The notes beneath the pieces were generated by a model. The model made no database searches. It was not told where the DNA came from and saw only the letters and a list, made by a program, of their open reading frames with translations. A stretch of DNA of 64,000 nucleotides from Yersinia thracica (GTDB lineage Bacteria > Pseudomonadota > Gammaproteobacteria > Enterobacterales > Enterobacteriaceae): NCBI RefSeq assembly GCF_902170565.1, contig NZ_CABHXX010000110.1:82610-146609 (forward strand), given 5' to 3'. Shown piece by piece: positions 1 to 7,525 of this stretch (its first letter is position 1; each line of letters begins with the position of its first letter). Both the position numbers and the translations under genes were made by a program.

Positions 1-378
1 ACTGGCGTTGGTCTGGGCGTGCCAGCATTATTACTGGGCGCTGGGTTTGTCTTCCCGGTCGCTAATTTCGCCGCTTCTTTAGCGACTGGCTTAATTATTG
101 GTTTAGCTATCGGCTACCTGATTATTTTGGCGCGTAAATTTACGATTAACCAAAGTAATTCAACTTACGGTGCTGATGTCATGATGGGCGCAGGTAATTC
201 ATCTGGCCGTTTCTTGGGGCCATTGATTATTTTGTCCGCCATTACTGCCTCAATTCCAATTGGGATTGGTTCTTTAGGTGGCGCATTACTGTTTTATCTG
301 TGGAATAAGCCTATTACCGGTGGCGCAATTTTGGGTGCCATGATTTTAGGTTCTATTTTCCCCGTCGCAATCTCTTAA
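1..378 (+). CDS. DUF4310 family membrane protein, C-terminal part (cut by window start)
   Basis: The frame is open from base 1 and ends at a TAA at 376-378, so only the last 125 codons are present and the start lies outside the window. What is visible is a hydrophobic, glycine- and alanine-rich protein with about four membrane segments and a conserved-looking polar stretch GAGNSSGRFLGP between them. This matches the C-terminal end of the DUF4310 family, which is normally encoded with DUF4311 and DUF4312 proteins directly before an amidohydrolase, a DgaE-type lyase and a KDPG-type aldolase, exactly the order that follows here. Family role is not established; a transport function is inferred from the membrane character and the catabolic neighbours. 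Confidence 0.75.
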   Translation, partial: TGVGLGVPALLLGAGFVFPVANFAASLATGLIIGLAIGYLIILARKFTINQSNSTYGADVMMGAGNSSGRFLGPLIILSAITASIPIGIGSLGGALLFYLWNKPITGGAILGAMILGSIFPVAIS

Positions 379-461
379 TCCACAGGGTAAATATTCCAAT
401 AACGGGATATTTACCCTGCTGCGACATCAAGTTAAGAAGGCTATAACGGAGAATAAAGATT

Positions 462-1631
462 ATGTATGACTTTATTATCACCCGCGCAGTATTGGTTGAT
501 GGCCGTCAGGTTGATATCGCGATTAATAACGGCAAAATAGTGGCGGTGGATACAGCTATTTCTGCGGGGCAAAATAATCAAACGGCGTTTTTAGCAAAAC
601 CAGCTAAAAAAGTATTGGATTTGGCTGGGAAATATTACCTCAGTGCTGGCTGGATTGATTCCCATGTTCACTGTTACCCCGCGTCACCTATTTATCATGA
701 TGAAGCCGATTTAGTCGGCGTTGCCAGTGGCGTCACCACGGTGGTGGATGCAGGCAGCACCGGTGCCAATGATGTGGATGATTTTTACCGCTTAACTCGC
801 GCGGCCAAAACCCATGTTTATGCTTTTCTGAATATTGCGAAAACCGGCATTGTCACGCAAAACGAATTAGCCGATATGGCGCAGATTGATAAGCAAAGTG
901 TCAGCCAGGCCATTGCCCGCAATCCCGGTTTTATTATTGGCATCAAAGCGCGCATGAGTAGCAGCGTAGTCGGTAAAAATGGCATCAAACCCTTGGTGCG
1001 CGCTAAAGAAATTCAACAAGAAAACAACCAGTTGCCGCTTATGGTACATATTGGCAATAACCCGCCGGACCTGGATGAAATTGCCGATTTACTGACCCAG
1101 GGCGACATCATTACTCATTGCTACAACGGCAAACCGAACCGAATTTTGACCCCTGCCGGTGCCTTACGTGAATCCATCCAGCGAGCGCTGAAGCGCGGCG
1201 TATTATTAGATGTGGGCCACGGCAGCGCCAGTTTCAGTTTTGATGTGGCCGAGCTTGCCATCAAGCAAGGAATTTACCCGCACACCATTAGTTCCGACAT
1301 TTATTGCCGCAACCGCCTGAGCGGGCCAGTCCATAGCCTGGCGACCGTGATGTCCAAATTTTTCACTATCGGCCTGAGCCTTGAGCAAGTGATTCGCTGT
1401 GTGACAGAAAATGCCGCACAAGCCCTACGCCTGACCCATAAAGGGGTGCTGGATGCAGGCTATGACGCTGATTTCACTATTTTTGAGCTGAAACAACAGC
1501 CTCAGGTGTTCAGTGATTCAGAGGGTAAATCGGTCACCGGTGAGAAGTATCTGGTGCCACTGGCTGCGGTCGTCGCCGGTGACTTAGTATTAACTGATGA
1601 AGGGAAGTTAAAAGATGTCTTCAGTCTATGA
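462..1631 (+). CDS. Amidohydrolase/deacetylase family metallohydrolase (EF_0837-type)
   Basis: A 389-residue metal-dependent hydrolase of the amidohydrolase superfamily. Visible signatures in order are the HVH metal motif after the first strand (SHVHCYP, about residue 68), a lysine suited to carbamylation (GIKAR, about 166), histidines in MVHIG and THCYNG (about 197 and 220), and an aspartate in SSDIYC near 279. The N- and C-terminal strands form the usual small beta domain around the TIM barrel. The start ATG at 462 follows a GGAG about 10 bases upstream. The gene overlaps the next one by 17 bases, so the two are translationally linked. In this operon type it probably removes an acyl or carbamoyl group, or opens a ring, before deamination; the true substrate is unknown. 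It could be annotated loosely as dihydroorotase-like, but the operon argues against a pyrimidine role. Confidence 0.88.
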   Translation: MYDFIITRAVLVDGRQVDIAINNGKIVAVDTAISAGQNNQTAFLAKPAKKVLDLAGKYYLSAGWIDSHVHCYPASPIYHDEADLVGVASGVTTVVDAGSTGANDVDDFYRLTRAAKTHVYAFLNIAKTGIVTQNELADMAQIDKQSVSQAIARNPGFIIGIKARMSSSVVGKNGIKPLVRAKEIQQENNQLPLMVHIGNNPPDLDEIADLLTQGDIITHCYNGKPNRILTPAGALRESIQRALKRGVLLDVGHGSASFSFDVAELAIKQGIYPHTISSDIYCRNRLSGPVHSLATVMSKFFTIGLSLEQVIRCVTENAAQALRLTHKGVLDAGYDADFTIFELKQQPQVFSDSEGKSVTGEKYLVPLAAVVAGDLVLTDEGKLKDVFSL

Positions 1632-2727
1632 AAAATACCAGTTAAAGCATGTGATTAATGCTTCTGGCCGCATGACGATGCTGGGTGTTTCAACACCACG
1701 GCAGGATGTGGTTGAGGCCGTGGAGTTGGGTCTGAATCATTACTTTGTCATGAAAGATTTGGTGAATCAGACGGGCGCTTATATTGCCAACTTACTGAAT
1801 GTAGAAAGCGCGGTGGTGGTGTCTTGCGCTTCTGCCGGGATTGCCCAGTCGGTCGCCGCCGTGATTGTCAAAGACAATGCCAATTTGTTGGTTAACTTGC
1901 ACGCCGCGCCGCGCACGGTGCCCCATGAGATTGTGTTACCCAAAGGCCACAATGTTAATTTTGGTGCGCCGGTTGATACCATGGTGACATTGGGCGGCGG
2001 CAAAGTGGTGGAAGCGGGTTATGCCAATGAGTGCTTGCCAGAACAACTGGAAGCGGCGATCACGCCAAATACGGCGGCGATCTTGTATATAAAATCCCAT
2101 CATTGTGTGCAAAAAAGTATTTTGTCAGTTGAGCAGGCGGTGGTGATCGCGCGCAAGCATCAATTGCCATTAATTGTTGATGCCGCCGCAGAAGAAGATT
2201 TGCAGTGTTACTACCAAATGGGCGCTGATTTAGTGATTTATAGCGGTGCCAAAGCCATTGAAGGGCCGACCAGCGGCTTAGTGTTGGGCAAAAAAACCTA
2301 TGTAGATTGGGTGAAATTGCAATCAAACGGCATTGGCCGGGCGATGAAAGTGGGTAAAGAGGGCATCCTTGGTTTGACCCGCGCGATTGAAAGTTACATG
2401 ACACTGGAGAAAGAAACTGGCCAGCAGATGATTGACAAAATGACGCCATTTATCAGCCAGTTAAATACTATCGATGGTGTCTCAGCCAAAGTGGTTTGGG
2501 ATGCCGCAGGGCGTGATATTGCCCGCACTGAAATTAGTTTTGATGAAGCCAAAATTGGCCGTTCAACGCCAGACTTAGTTGATGCACTCAAAAATGGCGA
2601 TATTGCCATTTACTTCCGCGCTTACAAAGCCAACGAAGGCAAGATTGAGGTGGATGTGCGCAGTGTGACGCCATCGCAGCTCGAGACGATTTACACCTGC
2701 ATTAACCGCTTGGTTAAGGGAGCCTAA
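1615..2727 (+). CDS. dgaE: DgaE family pyridoxal phosphate-dependent ammonia lyase
   Basis: A 370-residue fold-type I PLP enzyme of the SelA-like DgaE family. The likely Schiff-base lysine is in YSGAKAIEGPTSG at about residue 212, preceded by an aspartate in IVDAAAEED that would bind the pyridine nitrogen. Characterised members (Salmonella D-glucosaminate operon) convert a 6-phosphorylated 2-amino sugar acid to 2-keto-3-deoxy-6-phosphogluconate and ammonia. The gene starts inside the end of the amidohydrolase gene and is followed after 3 bases by the aldolase gene, so the three form a tight catabolic cassette. Only the E and F homologues of the dga system are seen, without the mannose-family PTS genes, so the substrate may not be glucosaminate; the symbol is given by family resemblance. 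Confidence 0.85.
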   Translation: MSSVYEKYQLKHVINASGRMTMLGVSTPRQDVVEAVELGLNHYFVMKDLVNQTGAYIANLLNVESAVVVSCASAGIAQSVAAVIVKDNANLLVNLHAAPRTVPHEIVLPKGHNVNFGAPVDTMVTLGGGKVVEAGYANECLPEQLEAAITPNTAAILYIKSHHCVQKSILSVEQAVVIARKHQLPLIVDAAAEEDLQCYYQMGADLVIYSGAKAIEGPTSGLVLGKKTYVDWVKLQSNGIGRAMKVGKEGILGLTRAIESYMTLEKETGQQMIDKMTPFISQLNTIDGVSAKVVWDAAGRDIARTEISFDEAKIGRSTPDLVDALKNGDIAIYFRAYKANEGKIEVDVRSVTPSQLETIYTCINRLVKGA

Positions 2728-2730
2728 CTG

Positions 2731-3471
2731 ATGAAACTGACCCCAAACTATTACCGTGACCGCGTGTGTTTGAATGTGCTGGCCGGTTCTAAAGACAATG
2801 CGCGCGATATTTATCAGGCCGCTGAAGGCCATGTGCTGGTGGGCGTGTTATCGAAGAATTATCCGGATGTCGACAGCGCCGTCAAAGATATGCGCGAGTA
2901 CGCGGCACTTATCGACAATGCGTTGTCGGTTGGATTGGGTGCCGGTGACCCTAAACAGTCGGCGATGGTCAGCCAGATTTCACATCAAGTGCAGCCGCAG
3001 CATGTGAATCAAGTATTTACCGGTGTCGGCCCGAGCCGCGCTTTGTTGGGTCAGCAAGATACTGTAGTTAATGGCCTGATTTCGCCGACCGGCAAAGTGG
3101 GCTATGTGAAAATTTCCACCGGCCCGCTGAGTTCTCAGCAGAAAGACGCGATTGTTCCGGTCACCACCGCTATCGCCATGCTGAAAGATATGGGCGGCAG
3201 TTCGGTAAAATTCTTCCCGATGAATGGGCTGGATTCTATCGAAGAATACCGTTTTGTCGCCGAGGCTTGTGCGGCGACCGGGTTCTGGCTGGAGCCAACC
3301 GGTGGTATTGATCTGGAGAATTTCGAACAAATTCTGCAAATCGCACTGGATGCTGGCGTGACGAAAGTCATCCCGCATATCTATAGCTCGATTATCGACA
3401 GCAAAACCGGCCATACCCGCCCGATCGATGTGAAAACCTTATTGAATATCGTCAAAAAAATCGTGCAGTAA
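2731..3471 (+). CDS. dgaF: KDGP aldolase family protein (DgaF-type)
   Basis: A 246-residue predicted 2-dehydro-3-deoxy-phosphogluconate aldolase of the EF_0839/DgaF family, a class I TIM-barrel enzyme distinct from Eda. The lysine of SSVKFFPMNG (about residue 155) is the best Schiff-base candidate, and the glycine-rich EPTGGIDLENF stretch near 194 suits phosphate binding. It would cleave the product of the neighbouring DgaE-type lyase to pyruvate and glyceraldehyde 3-phosphate, feeding glycolysis. It is the last gene of the tight cassette; 129 non-coding bases follow before the lactonase gene. The start ATG at 2731 is preceded by AAGGGAG at 2716-2722, inside the end of dgaE. Confidence 0.87.
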   Translation: MKLTPNYYRDRVCLNVLAGSKDNARDIYQAAEGHVLVGVLSKNYPDVDSAVKDMREYAALIDNALSVGLGAGDPKQSAMVSQISHQVQPQHVNQVFTGVGPSRALLGQQDTVVNGLISPTGKVGYVKISTGPLSSQQKDAIVPVTTAIAMLKDMGGSSVKFFPMNGLDSIEEYRFVAEACAATGFWLEPTGGIDLENFEQILQIALDAGVTKVIPHIYSSIIDSKTGHTRPIDVKTLLNIVKKIVQ

Positions 3472-3600
3472 CTTACTGATTTATTGGCATCAAGTTTAAT
3501 AGAACATCAGTATCTACGGGGTAGCCAGCCCGCTGCCCTGACTGTGAAGTTGAATAGTTCCATACCATTCGATAGCCATTCCCTATGAGTAAGGACCCAT

Positions 3601-4842
3601 ATGCATAACAGCTCAACAGATTCTGGTTTAACCGGCCTGACGGGGTTAAAAAGCCTGTCGGCGGGCATTGCTTTGGCGACGGTCGCGCTGTTTAATCCTC
3701 TGGCCCATGCCGAACAGAATGCCAATAAATCATTCGCTTACGTCGGAACCTATCACCCGAATGGGGAAGGAGTTTACCGGCTACAGGTTGATCCTAAAAC
3801 CGGTGAATTAAGTGAAAAAACGCTGGTCAGTTCACTGGCTAATCCGGCACAACTGGTGGTGGATGCACAGGGAAAAACTTTATATGTCGCCAGTGAAGTG
3901 GCGGATTTCAATGGGGGTAAGCACGGCGCGATTGCGGCATACAGTATCAACCCGGTTGATGGCAGTTTGACATTGATTAATCAGGTTGATTCCCAGGGTG
4001 CGGGGCCGGTGTATCTCTCATTAACACCATCGGGCAGCCATTTATTGGTTGCCAACTATATCAGCGGCTCGGTGGCGGTTTTCCCGGTGCAAAGTGGCGG
4101 TAAACTCGCAGAGGCCAGCTCAGTAGAGCAAGATGAAGGCCCGGCGGGCGCGGCGAAACCGGCGGCGGCGGTAGAGGGCAGCTTCGCTATCAGTGACCAC
4201 AATGGCTCACATGCGCACATGATTGCCAGCTCGCCGAGTGGCAAATTTGTATTCTCGACTGATCTGGGGCTAGATAGGATTTATCAATACCAATTTGATG
4301 CGGATAATGGCAAGTTGATACCGAACTCTCCGCCATTTATCAGTGCCTCATCCGCCGGTGCTGGCCCACGTCATTTTGTGTTCCATCCTAACGGTAAGAC
4401 GCTATTTTTAATCAATGAAGAAGCCTCGACGCTGACCAGTTATCAGCTAGATACAGAAAAAGGTACTTTAAAACAGTTACATACGCATTCATCGTTACCG
4501 CCGGATTACCGTGGCACCAGTTTTGCGGCCGGTCTGACGCTCTCGAAAGACGGTAAATTCCTGTATGTCGCCAACCGGCTGCATAACAGTATCGGCCAGT
4601 TTGCCGTGACGACGGACGGTGAATTTAAGCCGGTGGAAGAGGTTTGGACGCGAGGTGATTATCCGCGCACGCTGGTGCTCGACCCCACCGGCCACTATCT
4701 GTACGCCATGAATCAACGTAGCGATAACATAACCCGCTTTAAAGTTGACCCACAAAGTGGCAAATTGACCTTTGTACCTGGCTATACCGCCGTCGGCAGC
4801 CCATCGCAAATGGTGTTTGTGCCGCCAGCATCGAAAAAATGA
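3601..4842 (+). CDS. Secreted lactonase family protein (6-phosphogluconolactonase-like beta propeller)
   Basis: A 413-residue protein of the Pgl/YbhE-type seven-bladed beta-propeller lactonase family. The first 37 residues contain a hydrophobic stretch ending in NPLAHA before EQN, which reads as a signal peptide with cleavage after AHA, so it probably acts in the periplasm, unlike cytoplasmic Pgl. Propeller repeats such as FVFSTDLG and FLYVANRLHNS recur about every 50 residues, and the family HAHMI motif is at about 202. The acidic, alanine-rich insert around residues 178-196 looks like a loop. AAGGA sits 8 bases before the ATG. It probably opens a sugar lactone outside the cytoplasm; co-location with the sugar-acid cassette suggests the product feeds that pathway, which is inference. 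Confidence 0.83.
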   Translation: MHNSSTDSGLTGLTGLKSLSAGIALATVALFNPLAHAEQNANKSFAYVGTYHPNGEGVYRLQVDPKTGELSEKTLVSSLANPAQLVVDAQGKTLYVASEVADFNGGKHGAIAAYSINPVDGSLTLINQVDSQGAGPVYLSLTPSGSHLLVANYISGSVAVFPVQSGGKLAEASSVEQDEGPAGAAKPAAAVEGSFAISDHNGSHAHMIASSPSGKFVFSTDLGLDRIYQYQFDADNGKLIPNSPPFISASSAGAGPRHFVFHPNGKTLFLINEEASTLTSYQLDTEKGTLKQLHTHSSLPPDYRGTSFAAGLTLSKDGKFLYVANRLHNSIGQFAVTTDGEFKPVEEVWTRGDYPRTLVLDPTGHYLYAMNQRSDNITRFKVDPQSGKLTFVPGYTAVGSPSQMVFVPPASKK

Positions 4843-4856
4843 TGTGAAATACCGCG

Positions 4857-4880
4857 CCCCTGCGGCCATGCTGGCAGGGG
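4857..4880 (+). terminator. Hairpin between lactonase and PRD regulator
   Basis: CCCCTGC at 4857-4863 pairs with GCAGGGG at 4874-4880 around a 10-base loop. No run of T follows, so it is either a weak or attenuating terminator or an RNA-processing hairpin before the regulator gene. Confidence 0.3.
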
Positions 4881-4927
4881 ATGCTTAATATTCAGAATAA
4901 CAATGCCCTAAATAACGGAGTGGAGCA

Positions 4928-6856
4928 GTGAGATTTCCCTATCAACGTCTGGCCTATATGTTCGATGCATTGCAATCGGAAACGCTGCCTCAAGAGGAGT
5001 TGGCGAAACGCTTTGCGGTCTCGACGCGCACTGTGCGGGCGGATATTACGGCGTTGAATGAGGTTCTTGAGCATTATGGTGCGCACTTTATTCATAACCG
5101 TGGCTTTGGTTATCGGCTGATGATTGATGATGCTGAGCGCTTCCGTGCTTTACAGCAGCAAAATCGTAAAATGCATCTGACGCCGCGCACTGCCAGTGAG
5201 CGAGTGCATTATTTGTTAATCCGTTTTTTGACCTCTGCTTTTTCATTGAAGCTAGAAGATTTAGCCGATGAATGGTTTGTCAGCCGTGGCACATTGCAAA
5301 ATGATATGGCTGAGGTGAGAGAAAGGTTAAACCGCTACCATCTGACGATTGAAACTAAACCTCGCTATGGCATGAAACTGTTCGGAACGGAACTGGCCAT
5401 TCGCACCTGTCTGACGGATTTACTGTTTCAGTTACAACTGCAAGATGCTGATAACCCATTATTAAAGAATGAGTTTCTCAGTATCCAAACCCTGCCTGAG
5501 CTGACGGGGTTGCTGCATGAGTTACTGGCACAATATGCGGTGCGGCTAACGGATGAGGGCGAGCAATACCTGATTTTCTACTGTGCGGTGGCGATAAAGC
5601 GCATCACCGACGGCTACCCATTATCTGATTTTGATGCTGAAGATGTGGATGAGGCGGTCAAATTGGCTTCTGGCCGTTTGGCAAATCAGCTCAAGCTGTT
5701 ATCCGGTAAAGATATTTCAGCGGCGGAAGAAGCTTATTTGCGGGTGAATATTGCCGCCCGCCGGGTACAGACCAGCCAGCCCAGCACCAGCCGCCCCAGT
5801 GAAATCAATGCCGATGACGAAGAAACGCTGGTGGATTATATCCTCTCGTATATCAATGCTCATTATAACTACAATTTGCAGGGCGATAAGCAGCTGCGCA
5901 GTGACCTGCTCACCCATATCAAAACTATGATTACGCGGGTGAAATATCAGATTACTATTCCTAACCCACTGTTATCCAACATTAAACAGCATTATCCAAT
6001 GGCCTATGATGTCACTTTGGCGGCGGTTTCCAGTTGGGGGAAATACACGCCTTACAGCTTAAGTGAAAATGAAATCGGCTATCTGGTATTGCACATTGGG
6101 GTGGGGCTGGAGCGCCATTACAACATTGGTTATCAGCGCCATCCGCAGGTCATGCTGGTGTGTGACACTGGGAATTCCACCACGCGGATGATTCAGGCGC
6201 AAATTTCCCGTAAGTATCCGCAGATTGTGATGACTCAGACTATTTCCCTGCGTGATTACGACAATCTCGACCATATCGACGAAGATTTTATTATTTCCAA
6301 TTCGCGATTAGCAGAGAAGAACAAGCCGGTGGTGGTGATGTCGCCGTTCCCGACAGAATATCAATTAGAGCAACTCGGTAAACTGGTTTTAGTCGACCGC
6401 ACCCGGCCTTATATGTTGGAAAAATTCTTTGATAACAATCATTTTATGATTATCGACCAGCCGATGACCCAGGAGCAGTTGTTCAAAAAAGTCTGTGGTC
6501 AGTTGGAAGAAGAAGGGTTTGTGGATGCGGATTTTTACCCCTCAGTCGTCGAGCGGGAGGCGATAGTTTCTACCATGCTGGGCGAGGGGATTGCACTGCC
6601 ACATTCACTGGGCTTATTAGCCAAGAAAACCGTGGTGGTCACTTTGTTGGCCCCTGAGGGCATTGCCTGGGGGGACGGCGAAGTCGCTCATGTCATCTTC
6701 CTGCTGGCTATCAGTAAAACGGATTATGAAGAAGCGATGGCCATTTATGACCTGTTTGTCACTTTTGTACGCGAGCGCTCCATGAGCCGTTTATTGAGTA
6801 GCCAGCATTTTGATAGTTTTAAGGCCATCGCGATTGATTGTTTGAGTCGGATCTGA
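4928..6856 (+). CDS. PRD-containing transcriptional activator with EIIB-like and EIIA domains (LicR/MtlR type)
   Basis: A 642-residue regulator starting at GTG 4928 (GGAG at 4917-4920). Domains in order: a helix-turn-helix at about 10-60 (LAKRFAVSTRTVRADI), a second Mga-like helix-turn-helix at about 95-160, two PTS regulation domains at roughly 180-280 and 295-400 (histidines in LTHIK and LVLHIG), a GatB-like EIIB domain with a cysteine in VCDTGNSTT near 416, and a fructose/mannitol-type EIIA domain whose active-site histidine is in GIALPHS near 559. There is no CAT RNA-binding domain, so it is a DNA-binding activator rather than a true antiterminator. Its activity should be set by phosphorylation from PTS enzymes. 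It lies directly after the lactonase and dga-like cassette and is the likely regulator of them; no PTS permease is visible in the window. Confidence 0.85.
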   Translation: MRFPYQRLAYMFDALQSETLPQEELAKRFAVSTRTVRADITALNEVLEHYGAHFIHNRGFGYRLMIDDAERFRALQQQNRKMHLTPRTASERVHYLLIRFLTSAFSLKLEDLADEWFVSRGTLQNDMAEVRERLNRYHLTIETKPRYGMKLFGTELAIRTCLTDLLFQLQLQDADNPLLKNEFLSIQTLPELTGLLHELLAQYAVRLTDEGEQYLIFYCAVAIKRITDGYPLSDFDAEDVDEAVKLASGRLANQLKLLSGKDISAAEEAYLRVNIAARRVQTSQPSTSRPSEINADDEETLVDYILSYINAHYNYNLQGDKQLRSDLLTHIKTMITRVKYQITIPNPLLSNIKQHYPMAYDVTLAAVSSWGKYTPYSLSENEIGYLVLHIGVGLERHYNIGYQRHPQVMLVCDTGNSTTRMIQAQISRKYPQIVMTQTISLRDYDNLDHIDEDFIISNSRLAEKNKPVVVMSPFPTEYQLEQLGKLVLVDRTRPYMLEKFFDNNHFMIIDQPMTQEQLFKKVCGQLEEEGFVDADFYPSVVEREAIVSTMLGEGIALPHSLGLLAKKTVVVTLLAPEGIAWGDGEVAHVIFLLAISKTDYEEAMAIYDLFVTFVRERSMSRLLSSQHFDSFKAIAIDCLSRI

Positions 6857-6861
6857 GCGTA

Positions 6862-7167
6862 TTAGTTATGTAGTGATACCGGTTCCGGTTTATACAATTT
6901 AGTCAGATTCGAAACATCGATATTCTCTTCTGCTTTTCCGAGGTCGTAAGCCGCCTGAAGGCGAAGCCACATGGCCGGAGTGCTTCCCAGAACCGCCGCC
7001 AGTTTCACGGCCATTTCCGGCGAAATGGCTGAGTGACAGGAGACAAGCCGCTGGACAGTGGACGGCGCAACGTTTAATGCTCTCGCCAACTCCCTGATCC
7101 CAAGCTCCAAATCTTCGAGCATACCTTCAATCATTTCTCCCGGATGTGGTGGATTATGCATTTTCAT
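6862..7167 (-). CDS. higA: HigA family type II antitoxin
   Basis: A 101-residue antitoxin with a single XRE/Cro helix-turn-helix: residues 9-55 carry the family start HPGEMI and the recognition helix region VAPSTVQRLVSCHS, followed by SPEMAVKLAAVLG. It is 4 bases beyond the end of the regulator gene on the other strand. Its ATG shares one base with the TAA of the toxin gene (TAATG), the arrangement usual for HigBA, where the toxin gene comes first. The protein should neutralise HigB and, with it, repress the promoter at 7470-7502. Confidence 0.9.
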   Translation of the reverse strand: MKMHNPPHPGEMIEGMLEDLELGIRELARALNVAPSTVQRLVSCHSAISPEMAVKLAAVLGSTPAMWLRLQAAYDLGKAEENIDVSNLTKLYKPEPVSLHN

Positions 7168-7445
7168 TAGTGATAGTCCTCGTAGTTAAGAATAAATGCA
7201 TCTCCGTCTGTAAACTTGAACGTAATGCGCCAATTTCCGCTCACTGTTACTGACCAGATGTTTTCTCTGTCACCCTGTAACGGGTGGAGTTTGTACCCCG
7301 CGACATTGACATCTTCAATTGTTTCCGCCAGGTCGATAAATCGTAAACGGTCGCGGAGCCGCTTAACATGCTGAGGGTTAATGCCAGCGGCAGAACCCGT
7401 TTCGAAGAAGCGTTGCAGTCCCTTGTGTTTCCAACTTTTTATCAT
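7167..7445 (-). CDS. higB: HigB family type II toxin (RelE/ParE superfamily)
   Basis: A 92-residue RelE-superfamily mRNA interferase. Family features seen are the start MIKSWKHKGLQRFFETG, the middle block HVKRLRDRLRFID, and the C-terminal GNWRITFKF followed by ILNYEDYH, in which the basic and histidine residues support ribosome-dependent mRNA cleavage. Length fits complete HigB proteins. It is first in a two-gene operon with higA. The pair sits between the PRD regulator and mgtA, which suggests a mobile insertion, though no repeats mark its ends. Confidence 0.9.
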   Translation of the reverse strand: MIKSWKHKGLQRFFETGSAAGINPQHVKRLRDRLRFIDLAETIEDVNVAGYKLHPLQGDRENIWSVTVSGNWRITFKFTDGDAFILNYEDYH

Positions 7446-7469
7446 TTCTCGTTCCCTGTTGCGCCACGA

Positions 7470-7502
7470 GAAACATTATAGCGAATGTTTCGCACTGCGC
7501 AA
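7470..7502 (-). promoter_or_regulatory. higBA promoter with palindromic HigA operator
   Basis: Reading on the minus strand there is TTGCGC (7502-7497), a 16-base spacer and TATAAT (7480-7475), 30 bases before higB. A perfect inverted repeat, GAAACATT (7470-7477), 6 bases, AATGTTTC (7484-7491), covers the -10 box. This is where HigA or HigBA would bind for autorepression. The sequences are seen; the binding is inferred. Confidence 0.75.
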
Positions 7503-7525
7503 CACTCGCTGTATTAAAAATCAAA

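Noticed and set aside
4928..6856. True BglG-type RNA-binding antiterminator
   Set aside because: No N-terminal CAT domain is present; two DNA-binding helix-turn-helix domains are seen instead.
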